Assembly: GCF_000227135.1 (NCBI RefSeq)
Contig: NC_018256.1
Span: forward strand, 888,377 to 952,376
Source: Leishmania donovani
Lineage: Eukaryota; Euglenozoa; Kinetoplastea; Trypanosomatida; Trypanosomatidae
DNA length: 64,000 bases
Reading direction: 5' to 3'
This document shows, piece by piece, positions 48,425 through 58,435 of this stretch (positions are counted from its first letter, which is position 1; each line of letters starts with the position of its first letter). The notes under the pieces are model-generated. The model saw nothing but the letters and a program-made list of their open reading frames with translations. It ran no database searches and was not told where the DNA came from. A program made the translations under genes and the position numbers.

Positions 48425-51400
48425 TTAAGCATCTTCTTCCGCGCCACTATCAGGGCCGGCGTCGCCATCGGGCCTATCCCCAGCACCGCCGTTGTCGTTG
48501 ACGTTAGTACCGCCGCCTGCCTCGTCGGGCCTAGCACCCTCAACGCCCTCGGCGGTGTCTGCTGCGGCGGGTGGACGGCGCTGATACGTCTTGCGCTGCT
48601 GGTGCTGCTGCTGTGCCGTCAATTCCGCCTCCAGCGCCGCCGCCGAGACGGACTCCGCCACTGTCATATGCACTACCTTTGATGGCTGGCCACGGTACGT
48701 TATGGGAAGGCTCTCACCAATGCACTGCTCAGCCTGGAGCTGGTCTAGCACCTGCTCCCAGTGATGGCACTGGCGCAGCAGCTCGTCGTTGCCGATCATC
48801 ACCATGGCGAAGCGGGCACGAGAGCAAGAGACGATCAAGCGGTTGCGTGTCCGAATGAAGTCCGTCAGCTTCTCGGTTCGCACCAGAGAAAGGATGATGA
48901 CGTCGTTCTCGTCACCCTGATAGAGGTCGACGGTGCTGACGCGGACGTCCGCCAAGGAGCGCAGCCGCAGCACACCGCGCAGCATGCGGCATTGCCCGAG
49001 ATACGGCGTCACCACGGTGATCGACTTTTGCAGCACGCCCTGCGAGACAAGGTGAGCGACGGCCTGCTGCACCATACAGATCTCACGTGTGTTCACCTTA
49101 CTGCGGCTGCCGGGCGCCTCCTCCTCGGGGTAGCGGTGGCTCCAGAAAAACACGCGCGTGGCAAGTCCCGGTACCCGATCGGCCCCGGCCACTCCCGACG
49201 CGGCCGGGAAGGGCCGCGCCAGCACTGACACGTGATCGATGAGGGGCTGCGGCGAGTAGAAGGGGCGAATCAGTCGAGAGATGTCCGGGTGCATGCGGCG
49301 TTGCTCCGTCAGCCGAATCGGCTGCATCTTCTGCGCCAGTCGCTCAAACAAGGACAGGTTCAGGTGGTTTATTTTCTCATATTGGAAGGTCTCCACCTTG
49401 GGCTGGAGCTGGTAGTGATCGCCGATGAGAATGATCTGCTTCAGAGAGTCCGTCATGCAGGCCAACAGCTGAGACTCCAGTACCTCGGCGGCCTCCTCCA
49501 CCACCAGCACACTTGGGCGCAGCGAGCGCAGTAGGTTCTGATTCATAGCGCACCCCGTCGTCGTCAGCCCCACGACATCCGCGCCCTGCAGCAGAGATAG
49601 CTTCAGCTCATCCATGGCATGCCGGCGCACCCGGATAACGCTCTTCATCGTCTCCATGATCGTCAGGCAGTCGCGCGCTTTGGCGGCGATGGTGTTCGCG
49701 ATGAGGTACGCGTAGTACTCGTGCCGTAGCCGTGGCGTCAAGCTCCAGAGGGAAAGGAGCTCTTCCGGCACCCCAGCCGGCCGCGACGGCGGCTGGCTGG
49801 CAAGAAGCAGCGCCTCGGCGGAGAGATAGGTCTGGTGCAACTGGTTGTTAAACTGGCGCCTCTCCTCCTCGCGCCGCATCTCCTGAAAGACACTCAGCGA
49901 CACGTCTTCTTCCTCTCCTGTCTCCGGCTCTGCGGCGCCTGTCGCCGGCCCCGCCGTCGCAGTCGAATCCGCGTGAGGCGAGGACGCCTGAGTTCGCCGT
50001 GCGCCGAGCAGCTCTGCCATGCGTGTCTGCAGCAGGGACTGGTAGTGCGCGGGCGATACTACGTCCTCCGCCTCGTCGAGGGTGCCAATGTACTTCTCCC
50101 CTGCCAGCCACGCCTCTCGATCGTCGAAGGTGATGTGCCGGCGCTGCTCCGCTGTCAGCCACCGCTCAAAGTACACCCGCGGCACCCGGCCGTTCTCCAG
50201 GTAGTGAATCTCCTTTGTCAGCCGCTCCAGCCGCTGGCTCAGCACAAAGAGTCGATCCTTGAGGCTGTTGATGGCGGCGCGATCCATGCTGCCGTGGAGG
50301 AGGGCGCCGAGGTTGTAGCCGTCGAGGCGGGCCTCACGCGAGCGACCACCGATGCGCACCACCCGCTTGCCGCCCGGGAACGTGCTGGCGCTGGACGACA
50401 GTGAGATTCCTGCCGCAGCAGCGGACATGCCGGCGGTGAGCTGCTGCCCAACACGGGGGCGGTTCATCTCCCACAGCCCGCAGTCAAGCAAGTCCAGCAG
50501 GAACTCGTCCAGTGCGTGGTTCTTGTACGTGATGACGACCATGGGGCCGACTTGCGGCAGCAGGTCCTCCAGCCGGGTCGAGCGGAGCATGTCGATGCTG
50601 ACCTTCTGCAGAATGTCACCTGATGCAACGAGCTGCTTGTAACGCACGTACGCCTCCACCACACGGCACCCAATGAAGGACTTGCCGGTTCCTGGCGGGC
50701 CCTGCACGAGGATCATCTTCGAGACCGGAAGCTGGCGCATGACCGCCTTTTGCCCCTCGTCGAGAGCGAACTGGCTGCGGATTTCCTCTGTCAGCTCCTG
50801 GAACGTCACCGCACAGTGGGGCGGGATGTACTCCACTAGCTGATCCCCGTCGTCGCTCGGCGCCGCGGCGCCTGCGGAGTGGCTCGCCATGATGTCCAAT
50901 GCGGCGGCAGCCGTCACGGAGGCCGCCGCCTCTGGACTGACTAGTTGACGCACCAGTGGAAGCGGCATCGCCAGCGGGCCGCAGAAGGCCTCGAGCGCAC
51001 GCATTATGCTCTCGTAGCCGGCCATGAAGATGGGGGTTTCCAGCAGGAAGGAGCGATCAAGACGACCACCGGCAGCGTTGCGGTCGAGGGCGGCGCGCAT
51101 GAGCTCGAAGGATGAGCTGCCCTCGCACGGGGAGACGGCGATGACACCAACGTCCATGAGAGCGGCGTCGCAAGAGGACACGACACCCCAGAAAAGCTCG
51201 TTGTTCCGGATGGTGGTCGGATCGAGAGCTGTGGAGATGCACACGGTCGTTCCCTCGTGCAGTTGCGCCCGCAGGTTCGCCTTGGGGCTGTGCGGGTGCA
51301 CCTCCAACAGGTAGCTCTCGGGGTGGCTGTAGTCCCGGTCGCTGGTCATCACCTTGCCGAGGCACCGCACCCGCGAGTAGACACGAGCGTGCTGCACATC

Positions 51401-53272
51401 GGATATCGTCTCCTGGCTCGGCTCATACGACGGCAGGGAGTAGCACACCGCCGGCAGCACCCGACTGACAGCCTCAAAGGTGTCGGCCCTCAGAAGCCTG
51501 CACTGGTCGCGAATGAATGTATCACTATCCGTGTACGTGGCGGCCCCGCTGACAGGCAAGTTCGCAGCCGCAAAGACGGAGGTCGGGCTCGGCGGGGGAA
51601 CCGAGAACTCTTCCGCTGTGGGGATGAGGGCAACCCCAGACGAGCCGCTGCCAGGAAAAGCAGCGCCGGTGGTGGTATCCACAGTTCGAGACAATGCCGC
51701 TGGCCGCAGCTGCTGTGCAAGCCGTGCCTGGACAAGCTGCAGGCGTCGCACGGCTGCTCCGCTCGCTCGCGTCAGCCGCTCGGCAAAGAAGGCTTGGAGC
51801 TGCCGCACCACCGCCGCTTCAGGATCGGCGGCGGTGTCCAAGTCACTCACGGCAGCCTCGCCAGCGCTGTCTTTCGCAGTGCTGCCCGCGTCGGAAAGCG
51901 GGTTGTAGCAGCGGACCAGAATCACGAACTGCGCCACTTCCACCCATCTGTCCTCAGCCAACCGGGCCTCGGCTGCCGTCGCAACAGCCGCAGATGCACC
52001 GAACTTATCTGTGGCGGTGTGCCGTTCTAGTGCATCCCGTACCATGTCGGGGTAGAAACGAGGCAGCCGTAGAGGCGGAGTCACAGCAGTCGCAGTCGCC
52101 GCCGTGGATGTAGCAGGAGTGACGGTGGTAGCGCCGCCTCCTGGTGCAGCCGCCGCGGCTGCTGCTGGCGTACTCGGTGGCGCAGTGCACAGTAGCGCCA
52201 AGAAGGCGCTGAGAACCGGCACGTGAATCGGCTCGCGGTTACCGACAAAGGTGGTCAGCTCGACCAGCGCGTGCACCGCCTCGACGTATAGCGGTACGTC
52301 TTGCTCGCGTAGCACGTGCAGCCAGCGCAGCAGCACAAACCACTCGTGTGTGTGCATGAGGAGGGTAGCCATAACCTTAATGGGATGGCGGGCGGCACGG
52401 CAGCGGTGGAGAAACTTTCGGACGTCCTCCAGCGTAATTACCGGTCGCTCGTGGCGCACGTCGACGGCGATGGGGTAGTCCCGGCTGGAGTCCAGCTTGA
52501 AGGTGACGTTGTCACCAACGACGACCGCCTTGACGCCGACGTCGACGCGGTCAACAAAGAACTTCAGCTCGCCCATGCCAGCCACGGTGACGAAGCCGAT
52601 ATTGTTCGCCTCGTCGAGACGGCACACTGTCCCGCGACGGCGCTCGTCTGCTGTGAAGAGGTTCGTCGCGGCAGCTGTGGAAGCACGAGCGGCAACCGCA
52701 CCGCTTCTGTAGGCCGCCGTAGGCTCAGCCTGCGGCTTTTGCTTTTCTTCAAGGATGCGGCGCAGCTCCACACGCTGCAGGTGTTCCAGGTATTTCTTCA
52801 GCACCGACGACTGCCGTGCATCCTTTGACGACGCGGCAGGCGACGCTGCCGGACCTGCGCCCTTAGTAGCAGTAAGGGTCGCTGGGCCCTCGGGCGCCAC
52901 GGCTGACGCGGAACGCAGACGCTCCGAGCAGTGCAGACGGGTGTGGCCGCTTTCACCACAGAAGCGGCACCACCGTTCCGACCGGAGGGAGAGCAGGTGC
53001 TGTGCATGCCACCGCGTCAGCCAAGCCACCTTCTCCTCGACAGACCCGAAAAGAAAAGTGTCTTTCACGGCGTAGCGCTCTGATTGCTTGTCCGCCGGCT
53101 CATAGTGCTGGCGCAGTCGCGGATGAGCGGCCAACAACTGAAGGAACGTGAAGCCGTTGCACAAGACCTCTTCCGGGTTCGCCCAATCCACGCATGCGTT
53201 CTTCTCCTCCGTCCACTCCGACAGCAGCGGCATCTGCACGTTGGAGGGGTGGGGGAGGGGTAGGGCTCCCAT
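48425..53272 (-). CDS. ZNFX1-like superfamily 1 RNA helicase with CCHC knuckle and cold-shock-like domain
   Basis: 1615 residues from the ATG at 53270-53272 (a GTG two codons upstream was not used). CRFCGESGHTRLHC (102-115) is a C-x2-C-x4-H-x4-C zinc knuckle. RRGTVCRLDEANNIGFVTV and following (about 213-275) look like a cold-shock/S1-type beta barrel. A helical region follows, then FLLETPIFMAGYESIMRALEAF, the ZNFX1-family block ahead of the helicase. Helicase motifs: VQGPPGTGKS (about 855), VVITYKNHALDEFL (Ia), VVEEAAEV (II, about 1257), GDHYQLQP (III), TEQRRMHP (IV), DLYQGDENDV (V) and SCSRARF (VI). NF-X1-type zinc fingers, usual after the helicase in animal ZNFX1, are absent; the tail is low-complexity and acidic. 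Animal and worm relatives act in antiviral sensing and small-RNA inheritance. The role here is unknown. Confidence 0.92.
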   Translation of the reverse strand: MGALPLPHPSNVQMPLLSEWTEEKNACVDWANPEEVLCNGFTFLQLLAAHPRLRQHYEPADKQSERYAVKDTFLFGSVEEKVAWLTRWHAQHLLSLRSERWCRFCGESGHTRLHCSERLRSASAVAPEGPATLTATKGAGPAASPAASSKDARQSSVLKKYLEHLQRVELRRILEEKQKPQAEPTAAYRSGAVAARASTAAATNLFTADERRRGTVCRLDEANNIGFVTVAGMGELKFFVDRVDVGVKAVVVGDNVTFKLDSSRDYPIAVDVRHERPVITLEDVRKFLHRCRAARHPIKVMATLLMHTHEWFVLLRWLHVLREQDVPLYVEAVHALVELTTFVGNREPIHVPVLSAFLALLCTAPPSTPAAAAAAAPGGGATTVTPATSTAATATAVTPPLRLPRFYPDMVRDALERHTATDKFGASAAVATAAEARLAEDRWVEVAQFVILVRCYNPLSDAGSTAKDSAGEAAVSDLDTAADPEAAVVRQLQAFFAERLTRASGAAVRRLQLVQARLAQQLRPAALSRTVDTTTGAAFPGSGSSGVALIPTAEEFSVPPPSPTSVFAAANLPVSGAATYTDSDTFIRDQCRLLRADTFEAVSRVLPAVCYSLPSYEPSQETISDVQHARVYSRVRCLGKVMTSDRDYSHPESYLLEVHPHSPKANLRAQLHEGTTVCISTALDPTTIRNNELFWGVVSSCDAALMDVGVIAVSPCEGSSSFELMRAALDRNAAGGRLDRSFLLETPIFMAGYESIMRALEAFCGPLAMPLPLVRQLVSPEAAASVTAAAALDIMASHSAGAAAPSDDGDQLVEYIPPHCAVTFQELTEEIRSQFALDEGQKAVMRQLPVSKMILVQGPPGTGKSFIGCRVVEAYVRYKQLVASGDILQKVSIDMLRSTRLEDLLPQVGPMVVITYKNHALDEFLLDLLDCGLWEMNRPRVGQQLTAGMSAAAAGISLSSSASTFPGGKRVVRIGGRSREARLDGYNLGALLHGSMDRAAINSLKDRLFVLSQRLERLTKEIHYLENGRVPRVYFERWLTAEQRRHITFDDREAWLAGEKYIGTLDEAEDVVSPAHYQSLLQTRMAELLGARRTQASSPHADSTATAGPATGAAEPETGEEEDVSLSVFQEMRREEERRQFNNQLHQTYLSAEALLLASQPPSRPAGVPEELLSLWSLTPRLRHEYYAYLIANTIAAKARDCLTIMETMKSVIRVRRHAMDELKLSLLQGADVVGLTTTGCAMNQNLLRSLRPSVLVVEEAAEVLESQLLACMTDSLKQIILIGDHYQLQPKVETFQYEKINHLNLSLFERLAQKMQPIRLTEQRRMHPDISRLIRPFYSPQPLIDHVSVLARPFPAASGVAGADRVPGLATRVFFWSHRYPEEEAPGSRSKVNTREICMVQQAVAHLVSQGVLQKSITVVTPYLGQCRMLRGVLRLRSLADVRVSTVDLYQGDENDVIILSLVRTEKLTDFIRTRNRLIVSCSRARFAMVMIGNDELLRQCHHWEQVLDQLQAEQCIGESLPITYRGQPSKVVHMTVAESVSAAALEAELTAQQQHQQRKTYQRRPPAAADTAEGVEGARPDEAGGGTNVNDNGGAGDRPDGDAGPDSGAEEDA

Positions 53273-53872
53273 TGCCACGAAGCAAAGCGAAGACGACTAC
53301 AACGGTAGCGTCCGTTCCTGGTGGATGAGCAGGTCGCGTTGTGTGTTCACAAGCGGGCGAGGAGACAGGGAAGCGCAGACACACAGGCAAATACTCCGTC
53401 CTTCACTCCTCCGACTCATGCAGCTTGGTCTCCCTCTGTCTCTCACGCCGTGCCTCTCCGATAGCGCGCCTTCGTACAAGGGCGCACTTGAAGACGGGAG
53501 CGAACCCGGAATCTGGAGAGGCCTGCCGAAGCGTTTGGTAGTGCGTGCTTGTGCCTATGGGCGCTCGTTGTGTTTTACCCGAGGCTACTTAGAAGGCATC
53601 AAACAACAACAAGGAAAGACGGAGAGAAGAGCAACGTGCTGAGCTTCAATCGATACATGCCGACGCACAACACAAAACGCCAACACACACGCAGGCAGCA
53701 AGAGGAAGACGCACACGCATGTGCACCGAGAAAAGGATCTCGAGAAGCTCGCGAAGCGCTGAAGAAGTAAGCACCCTATTAGCGGCGCGTAGTGTGAGAG
53801 GGGGGAGGGAGGGCGGCTACACCGTGCGCGCGCGAGCCAGCGCCGACGTGTGAATGCAGAAAAAGAAAGGGC

Positions 53873-53938
53873 AGAGAAGCAGTGACGATTGGTTGGGGGA
53901 GGGCCAGAGAAGCAGTGACGATTGGTTGGGGGAGGGCC
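53873..53938. repeat. Perfect 33-bp tandem duplication
   Basis: Unit 53873-53905 is repeated without change at 53906-53938. The unit contains GTGACGATTGG and GGGGGAGGG. No longer array is present. Confidence 0.95.
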
Positions 53939-54493
53939 CAGTGAGGAGTAGGGGAAGCAGTTTTGCGGTGGGGTTCGTCAGCTCTTAATGTCATCGCCTA
54001 GGTCGGCAGGTGCGTCCGACAGGGATGCCACATGCACGTTGACGCTCCCTCGCTGGAACACACAAGCGTGAGCGCGCGAAAGCTCGAGCAGATATGTGCA
54101 TTTCGTCAGAGGCACGTCGAAGGCCGAAAGAGGGAGAGTTGTTGAATTTTCCGAGTCCGCCGCTTTCCTCTTGCTTTGTGTCCGTTGGAGTGCCCTACCC
54201 CACGTTCTTTGGCTCGCTTCTTCGACTTCCATGAGAACCATGCCTCACGTTATCGAGACGAGACAGAGGACAGAAACGGCTGCCTGTGTGTCACGTGAGA
54301 GGCGGTCTGTGAATTTTGCACTATGCACGCCGCCACGATGAAGGCGCGTTTTCCCGGCAACCACATTTGCAGGCAATACCATGGCAAAATCCTCCATCAA
54401 ACTCATCGTTAAAAACACAAGCGCACACCACACGAATGCGCGCCTCGTCCGAGATGTCCAAATGCAGTGCGCGTCTTTTCCGTCAAGGTGTCT

Positions 54494-55080
54494 TCCACCC
54501 TCTCTGCCATACAACATGAGTTGCACGCCACTCCACCCGCCCCCGGCCTGCCACAGACCCCACCGNNNNNNNNNNNNNNNNNNNNNNNNNNNNNNNNNNN
54601 NNNNNNNNNNNNNNNNNNNNNNNNNNNNNNNNNNNNNNNNNNNNNNNNNNNNNNNNNNNNNNNNNNNNNNNNNNNNNNNNNNNNNNNNNNNNNNNNNNNN
54701 NNNNNNNNNNNNNNNNNNNNNNNNNNNNNNNNNNNNNNNNNNNNNNNNNNNNNNNNNNNNNNNNNNNNNNNNNNNNNNNNNNNNNNNNNNNNNNNNNNNN
54801 NNNNNNNNNNNNNNNNNNNNNNNNNNNNNNNNNNNNNNNNNNNNGCTGGCCTCTCCAGCGCAACAATGTCCACAGTCTGACCGCCGGCATGCGTAGCGGT
54901 ACATCGCTCTCACCCTCCCGCCCTCCGCCATGTCCGAGGTGCGTGAAGTTTTCACCACCTGAAGTGGCTCGGCGTTGGCAGGGATAGGGAGTGGGGGCTG
55001 CATTGCTTCCCCCACACAGAGCGTGGGGAGGGGGAGAGGGGTGTACTGCGCCCTGCGATGCCACGCGCGGAGATGGGTGT
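54494..55080 (-). mobile_element. SIDER-type retroposon, copy 3 (interrupted by gap)
   Basis: Left part 54494-54565 and right part 54845-55080 match the other copies end to end; the middle is unknown sequence. The stem-loop GTGGGGG/CCCCCAC is at 54991-55015. It lies in sense orientation, about 1.4 kb downstream of the DUF4139 gene stop. Confidence 0.75.
54566..54844. other. Assembly gap, 279 N
   Basis: Lies inside SIDER copy 3. The corresponding internal segment is 273 bp in copy 1 and 274 bp in copy 4, so the gap is almost exactly the missing part of the repeat. Confidence 0.99.
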
Positions 55081-56512
55081 GTACGCGTGTGTGTCGCGGT
55101 CACCAGGGAGTTCTGAAAGGCAAGCCCCATCTGAAGACAACTGGAAACGACGATAAAGACGCGAGCAAACATAACTTCACGATAGGCACAGAGAAAGTGA
55201 CGGAGTTGAAGAGGGAGGCCGGCCTCCTTCGATCAGACACGGAGACACAAACACACATATATATGTACACATACATACACATGTGCGCATATACATATAT
55301 GTGAGAGCACAGATGAAGAGCAGGATGAAATAAAAAAAGCACAAAGGGATGTCAAGGAAGAGAAGCATAAAAAACAGAATGAAAGGTGATTCTCTCCAAC
55401 GGAGCCGCGGGCAACGGTGGGATGAGGGAGAGTGAGGTGGTGTGCGTGAGAGAGAGAGAGAGCGGATATCGGTGAAGGGGAGCAAAGACAGGTGCGGCCA
55501 AGCGTTCCCACAGGCGTACACAGGGACACACGCACACACGCACACACGAATCACGTGCTCTTTGGCATCCCTCTTCTGTGCCCGCTGGTAGAGTTATGTG
55601 AACATGCCAGTGTATGTGTGTGTGTGCGTCTGTGGCGTGCATATTGTTCTCATTCCCCGCCCCTGCGAAAATCTTCTTCTCTCCCCTTTTCCTTTTTTTT
55701 GATTGTTGCTCTTGCACGTGAGTGGTGGTGTACACACGACACAGTCGCCCCACAAAGAGAAAAGTCAAACGACTGCGCTCGACTAAGATGGACGGGTGAA
55801 GGAGAAGAAAAAGGGAAAAGAAAACGACGAGAGGGACGCACATGTGCACGTGGGGGCGATTCATGCGCCCAGCAAGATGATATGTGTGCATGTATGTGTG
55901 TGTTTGGATGGAGAGAGATGCCGATAGGGACGGAAGGCGGGGCATGAAGCGTCCTCCCCGCCCTCTAGCGCAGGCGTCCGTACACATGCACACACGTGAG
56001 AGACAAGAGACACAAGAGATGGGAGGAACGAACGCAAAAAAAAAACCAAAGACAGCGAACGGAGCTCCTGCCAACCCGCCGCTGCGACTCTTACGTGTCG
56101 CAGCAAGAGGAGAAACGTTTGTACGCAAGAAGTGGGCAGGAAGAGCGAAACACACGCCTGCATCCGCCTCAGGTCGGTGGGAAGATGGGGTGTGCATTGC
56201 TCGGTATCAACGCCAGAAGAGCAAAGGAAACAGCGACCACGGCGCCGGCAACTTAGTTGCATCCCCTGCACATGCTCGAGTGTGCGTGTGCGCGTGCTAT
56301 GTTCTCCCCGGCTACTGCGAGGAGTTCAAGCGAGTTACACTACAGAAAGTCATCTCACTATGCTGACTAGCGGCGTGGCAGAGGCCAGAAGGACCTTGGT
56401 CGCCGCGGCGGTTTGCTTTGATTTTCACAGCCTATCTTTCTCCGCCGTATGCCAGGCCACCGCGCATGTGCTTACAGGCACGTAAGCACTAAACTGCTAG
56501 AGAGGCCCTGAC

Positions 56513-58435
56513 TCACAGCCCGTATATGGTGGCGTTGCTCGGTGCCTCCACTTCGAACGCGAAAACCAGCTCAACGCTCTCGCCAGCACGCACCCTGCGC
56601 TCAATCTCCACAATACCTTCGTTGTTGAGCAGGCGTAACTTGCGCCGCTCCTGTTCCACCCTGTCCTCCTCATCGTCGTAAATGTAGACGTCTTCGTGCG
56701 GCTTTGCTGGCGAAACGAGCCGCACCTGCAGTAGCTCCTCACTGCTGATGGGAATGTGCTCCACAAGCTTGATGCGCAAGGCACCGTCTACGGAGCCGGT
56801 GGCACGTTTCTTGTTACGAATCGTAATCCTGTACGCGTACGTCTTCACTTGGTTCTTCTTTCCCTTCAAGTACGAGCTCTGCACCTTGTTTGCTTGACGC
56901 AGCAGCACCCGCTTTATCTCCACGCTTGGGTCAGCACCAAAATACATGTCCAACTTACTCCCTGATGCGCACTGCTTGTCGATACGCGACCGCAAAACGT
57001 AGTTCCCATCCAGGAACACGGCTACCTCACCGGGCAGTAACAAGAAGTCGCTCGTGTTCGTGATCTTGGCGTGTGTGAAGGCGGCCAGCGACTTTTCGGG
57101 CACGCTCATGTAGCTGATCGCTGCAGGCATCCGGAGCTCGGCCAAGGGAAGACGCGTCGTCTTGCCGTTCGCCATCACGGTTTGCGGGTTGGGTATGGCA
57201 AAGTTCATGATGGCCCCGGTACCGGCCTGCTCCACCTGCGCCATGGCACGCTTTATCATCGGCGCTGCGCAACGGGCAGGCGCCCTCTCCGCCAAGGCAA
57301 AGCAGATCCCGTCGTCCGCGCAGTCGGCCATGGCGGCGTTTGGGCTCATCATGAACTGGGGCGTCGGCGGCGACGGCTGCACGACGCCGCAGCGCCAGAT
57401 GGCCATGGCTGGCGGTAACGCAGCATTCCGTCTCGGAACCGCGGAGGATAGCGTCAATGACACATCTTTCAAGTCATCACCGTAGTTCAGAACGACTTCA
57501 GCGTTGTAGTACAGCACCACTTCGTTCGTCACTGTGTTCAGGTGCGCCTCGTACACGGCGTTCCACCGGCCGCTCGGAACCATGTACGACACGTATACCA
57601 CCGCCTCGGGTCCGGCTGGAACGGGCTTCAGAACTTTGAGCGTCAGCACCACCACGTCCACTGTCGTCCCCGCTTCATCGCTGCGGCCACTGCGAGGGCT
57701 TTGCCCGCCGTTGGCTACGCACAGCTTCATCTCAAGCTCCGACTTCTCAGCCTCGAGCGCCTCCTTGGCGCGCAGCAGCTCCCGCTTCGCCTTCGCGTGC
57801 TCTCTCGTTGCGTTCTCCAACGCGTCGAGGTGCGCGCCCCACATCTCCGGGTCATGCAGCGCAGCAGTGCACATCAGCGGCGCGGCCTTGCACGGCTCCA
57901 CCGCACTCGTTACACAATCCACAGTGTAATCGCGCACAGCGGCAGCCTCGGCTTGCGCAATCTCGTTGAGTTGAAGCTTCTGCTTCACCGTACGGAGCTG
58001 CGACTCCAGCTTGCGACGCGCGTTCGCCGATGACGTGTCACCTGCCCCTTCTCCGTCCGCGTCTGAGTCGCTGGCGCTCGCCACCTCTGCAACCCGCGTC
58101 GCCTCCACTGCCACCGTCCCGTCGCTGCGCAGGCAGCGGCGTTCCACCTCATCCACCAGCACGCCGGCGAGGATGACTTTGCCGTCAAACGAGGCACCGA
58201 ACTCCACCTGCACCGAGTCGCCATCGAACCCGCACTGCCCGTCGAATTTCTTTGGCATCGGCACCATTACCTGCACCTCGTTCACCGGTGTGCTGAACGA
58301 CAGAGGCGCGCACCGGCGCTGCAGCGACTTGTTCTGGTATATGGTCGCCCGATCCACGCGCGGCGCCACGTGCAGCGTCAGCGGCAATGCACTGGCGCCG
58401 GCAGGCGGGGACGTTGCGGGGGCGGCGGCCTGCAT
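56513..58435 (-). CDS. DUF4140/DUF4139 domain protein
   Basis: 640 residues from the ATG at 58433-58435; the frame opens further to a GTG which I did not use because the conserved domain begins after the ATG. The N-terminal beta-rich region (about 15-115, with RATIYQNKS and CGFDGDSVQVEFGASF) fits DUF4140. A coiled coil follows (about 145-250; ESQLRTVKQKLQLNE and KAKRELLRAKEALEAEKSEL). The C-terminal half fits DUF4139: VSYMVPSGRWNAVYEAHLNT, VLYYNAEVVLNYGDDLKDVSLTLS, LPGEVAVFLDGNYV and KRATGSVDGALRIKLVEHIPISS. Proteins with this pair of domains occur in bacteria, fungi and protists and are poorly understood. No signal peptide or membrane segment was seen. Confidence 0.85.
   Translation of the reverse strand: MQAAAPATSPPAGASALPLTLHVAPRVDRATIYQNKSLQRRCAPLSFSTPVNEVQVMVPMPKKFDGQCGFDGDSVQVEFGASFDGKVILAGVLVDEVERRCLRSDGTVAVEATRVAEVASASDSDADGEGAGDTSSANARRKLESQLRTVKQKLQLNEIAQAEAAAVRDYTVDCVTSAVEPCKAAPLMCTAALHDPEMWGAHLDALENATREHAKAKRELLRAKEALEAEKSELEMKLCVANGGQSPRSGRSDEAGTTVDVVVLTLKVLKPVPAGPEAVVYVSYMVPSGRWNAVYEAHLNTVTNEVVLYYNAEVVLNYGDDLKDVSLTLSSAVPRRNAALPPAMAIWRCGVVQPSPPTPQFMMSPNAAMADCADDGICFALAERAPARCAAPMIKRAMAQVEQAGTGAIMNFAIPNPQTVMANGKTTRLPLAELRMPAAISYMSVPEKSLAAFTHAKITNTSDFLLLPGEVAVFLDGNYVLRSRIDKQCASGSKLDMYFGADPSVEIKRVLLRQANKVQSSYLKGKKNQVKTYAYRITIRNKKRATGSVDGALRIKLVEHIPISSEELLQVRLVSPAKPHEDVYIYDDEEDRVEQERRKLRLLNNEGIVEIERRVRAGESVELVFAFEVEAPSNATIYGL

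Larger units (their letters stand above)
53273..56512. other. Spacer with tandem duplication, SIDER and assembly gap
   Basis: 3.2 kb without a gene. It contains a 33-bp tandem duplication, SIDER copy 3 with a 279-N gap, CA and TA runs (55250-55300) and purine-rich tracts. A possible helicase splice acceptor is the AG at 53320-53319 after a moderate pyrimidine tract. Confidence 0.65.
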
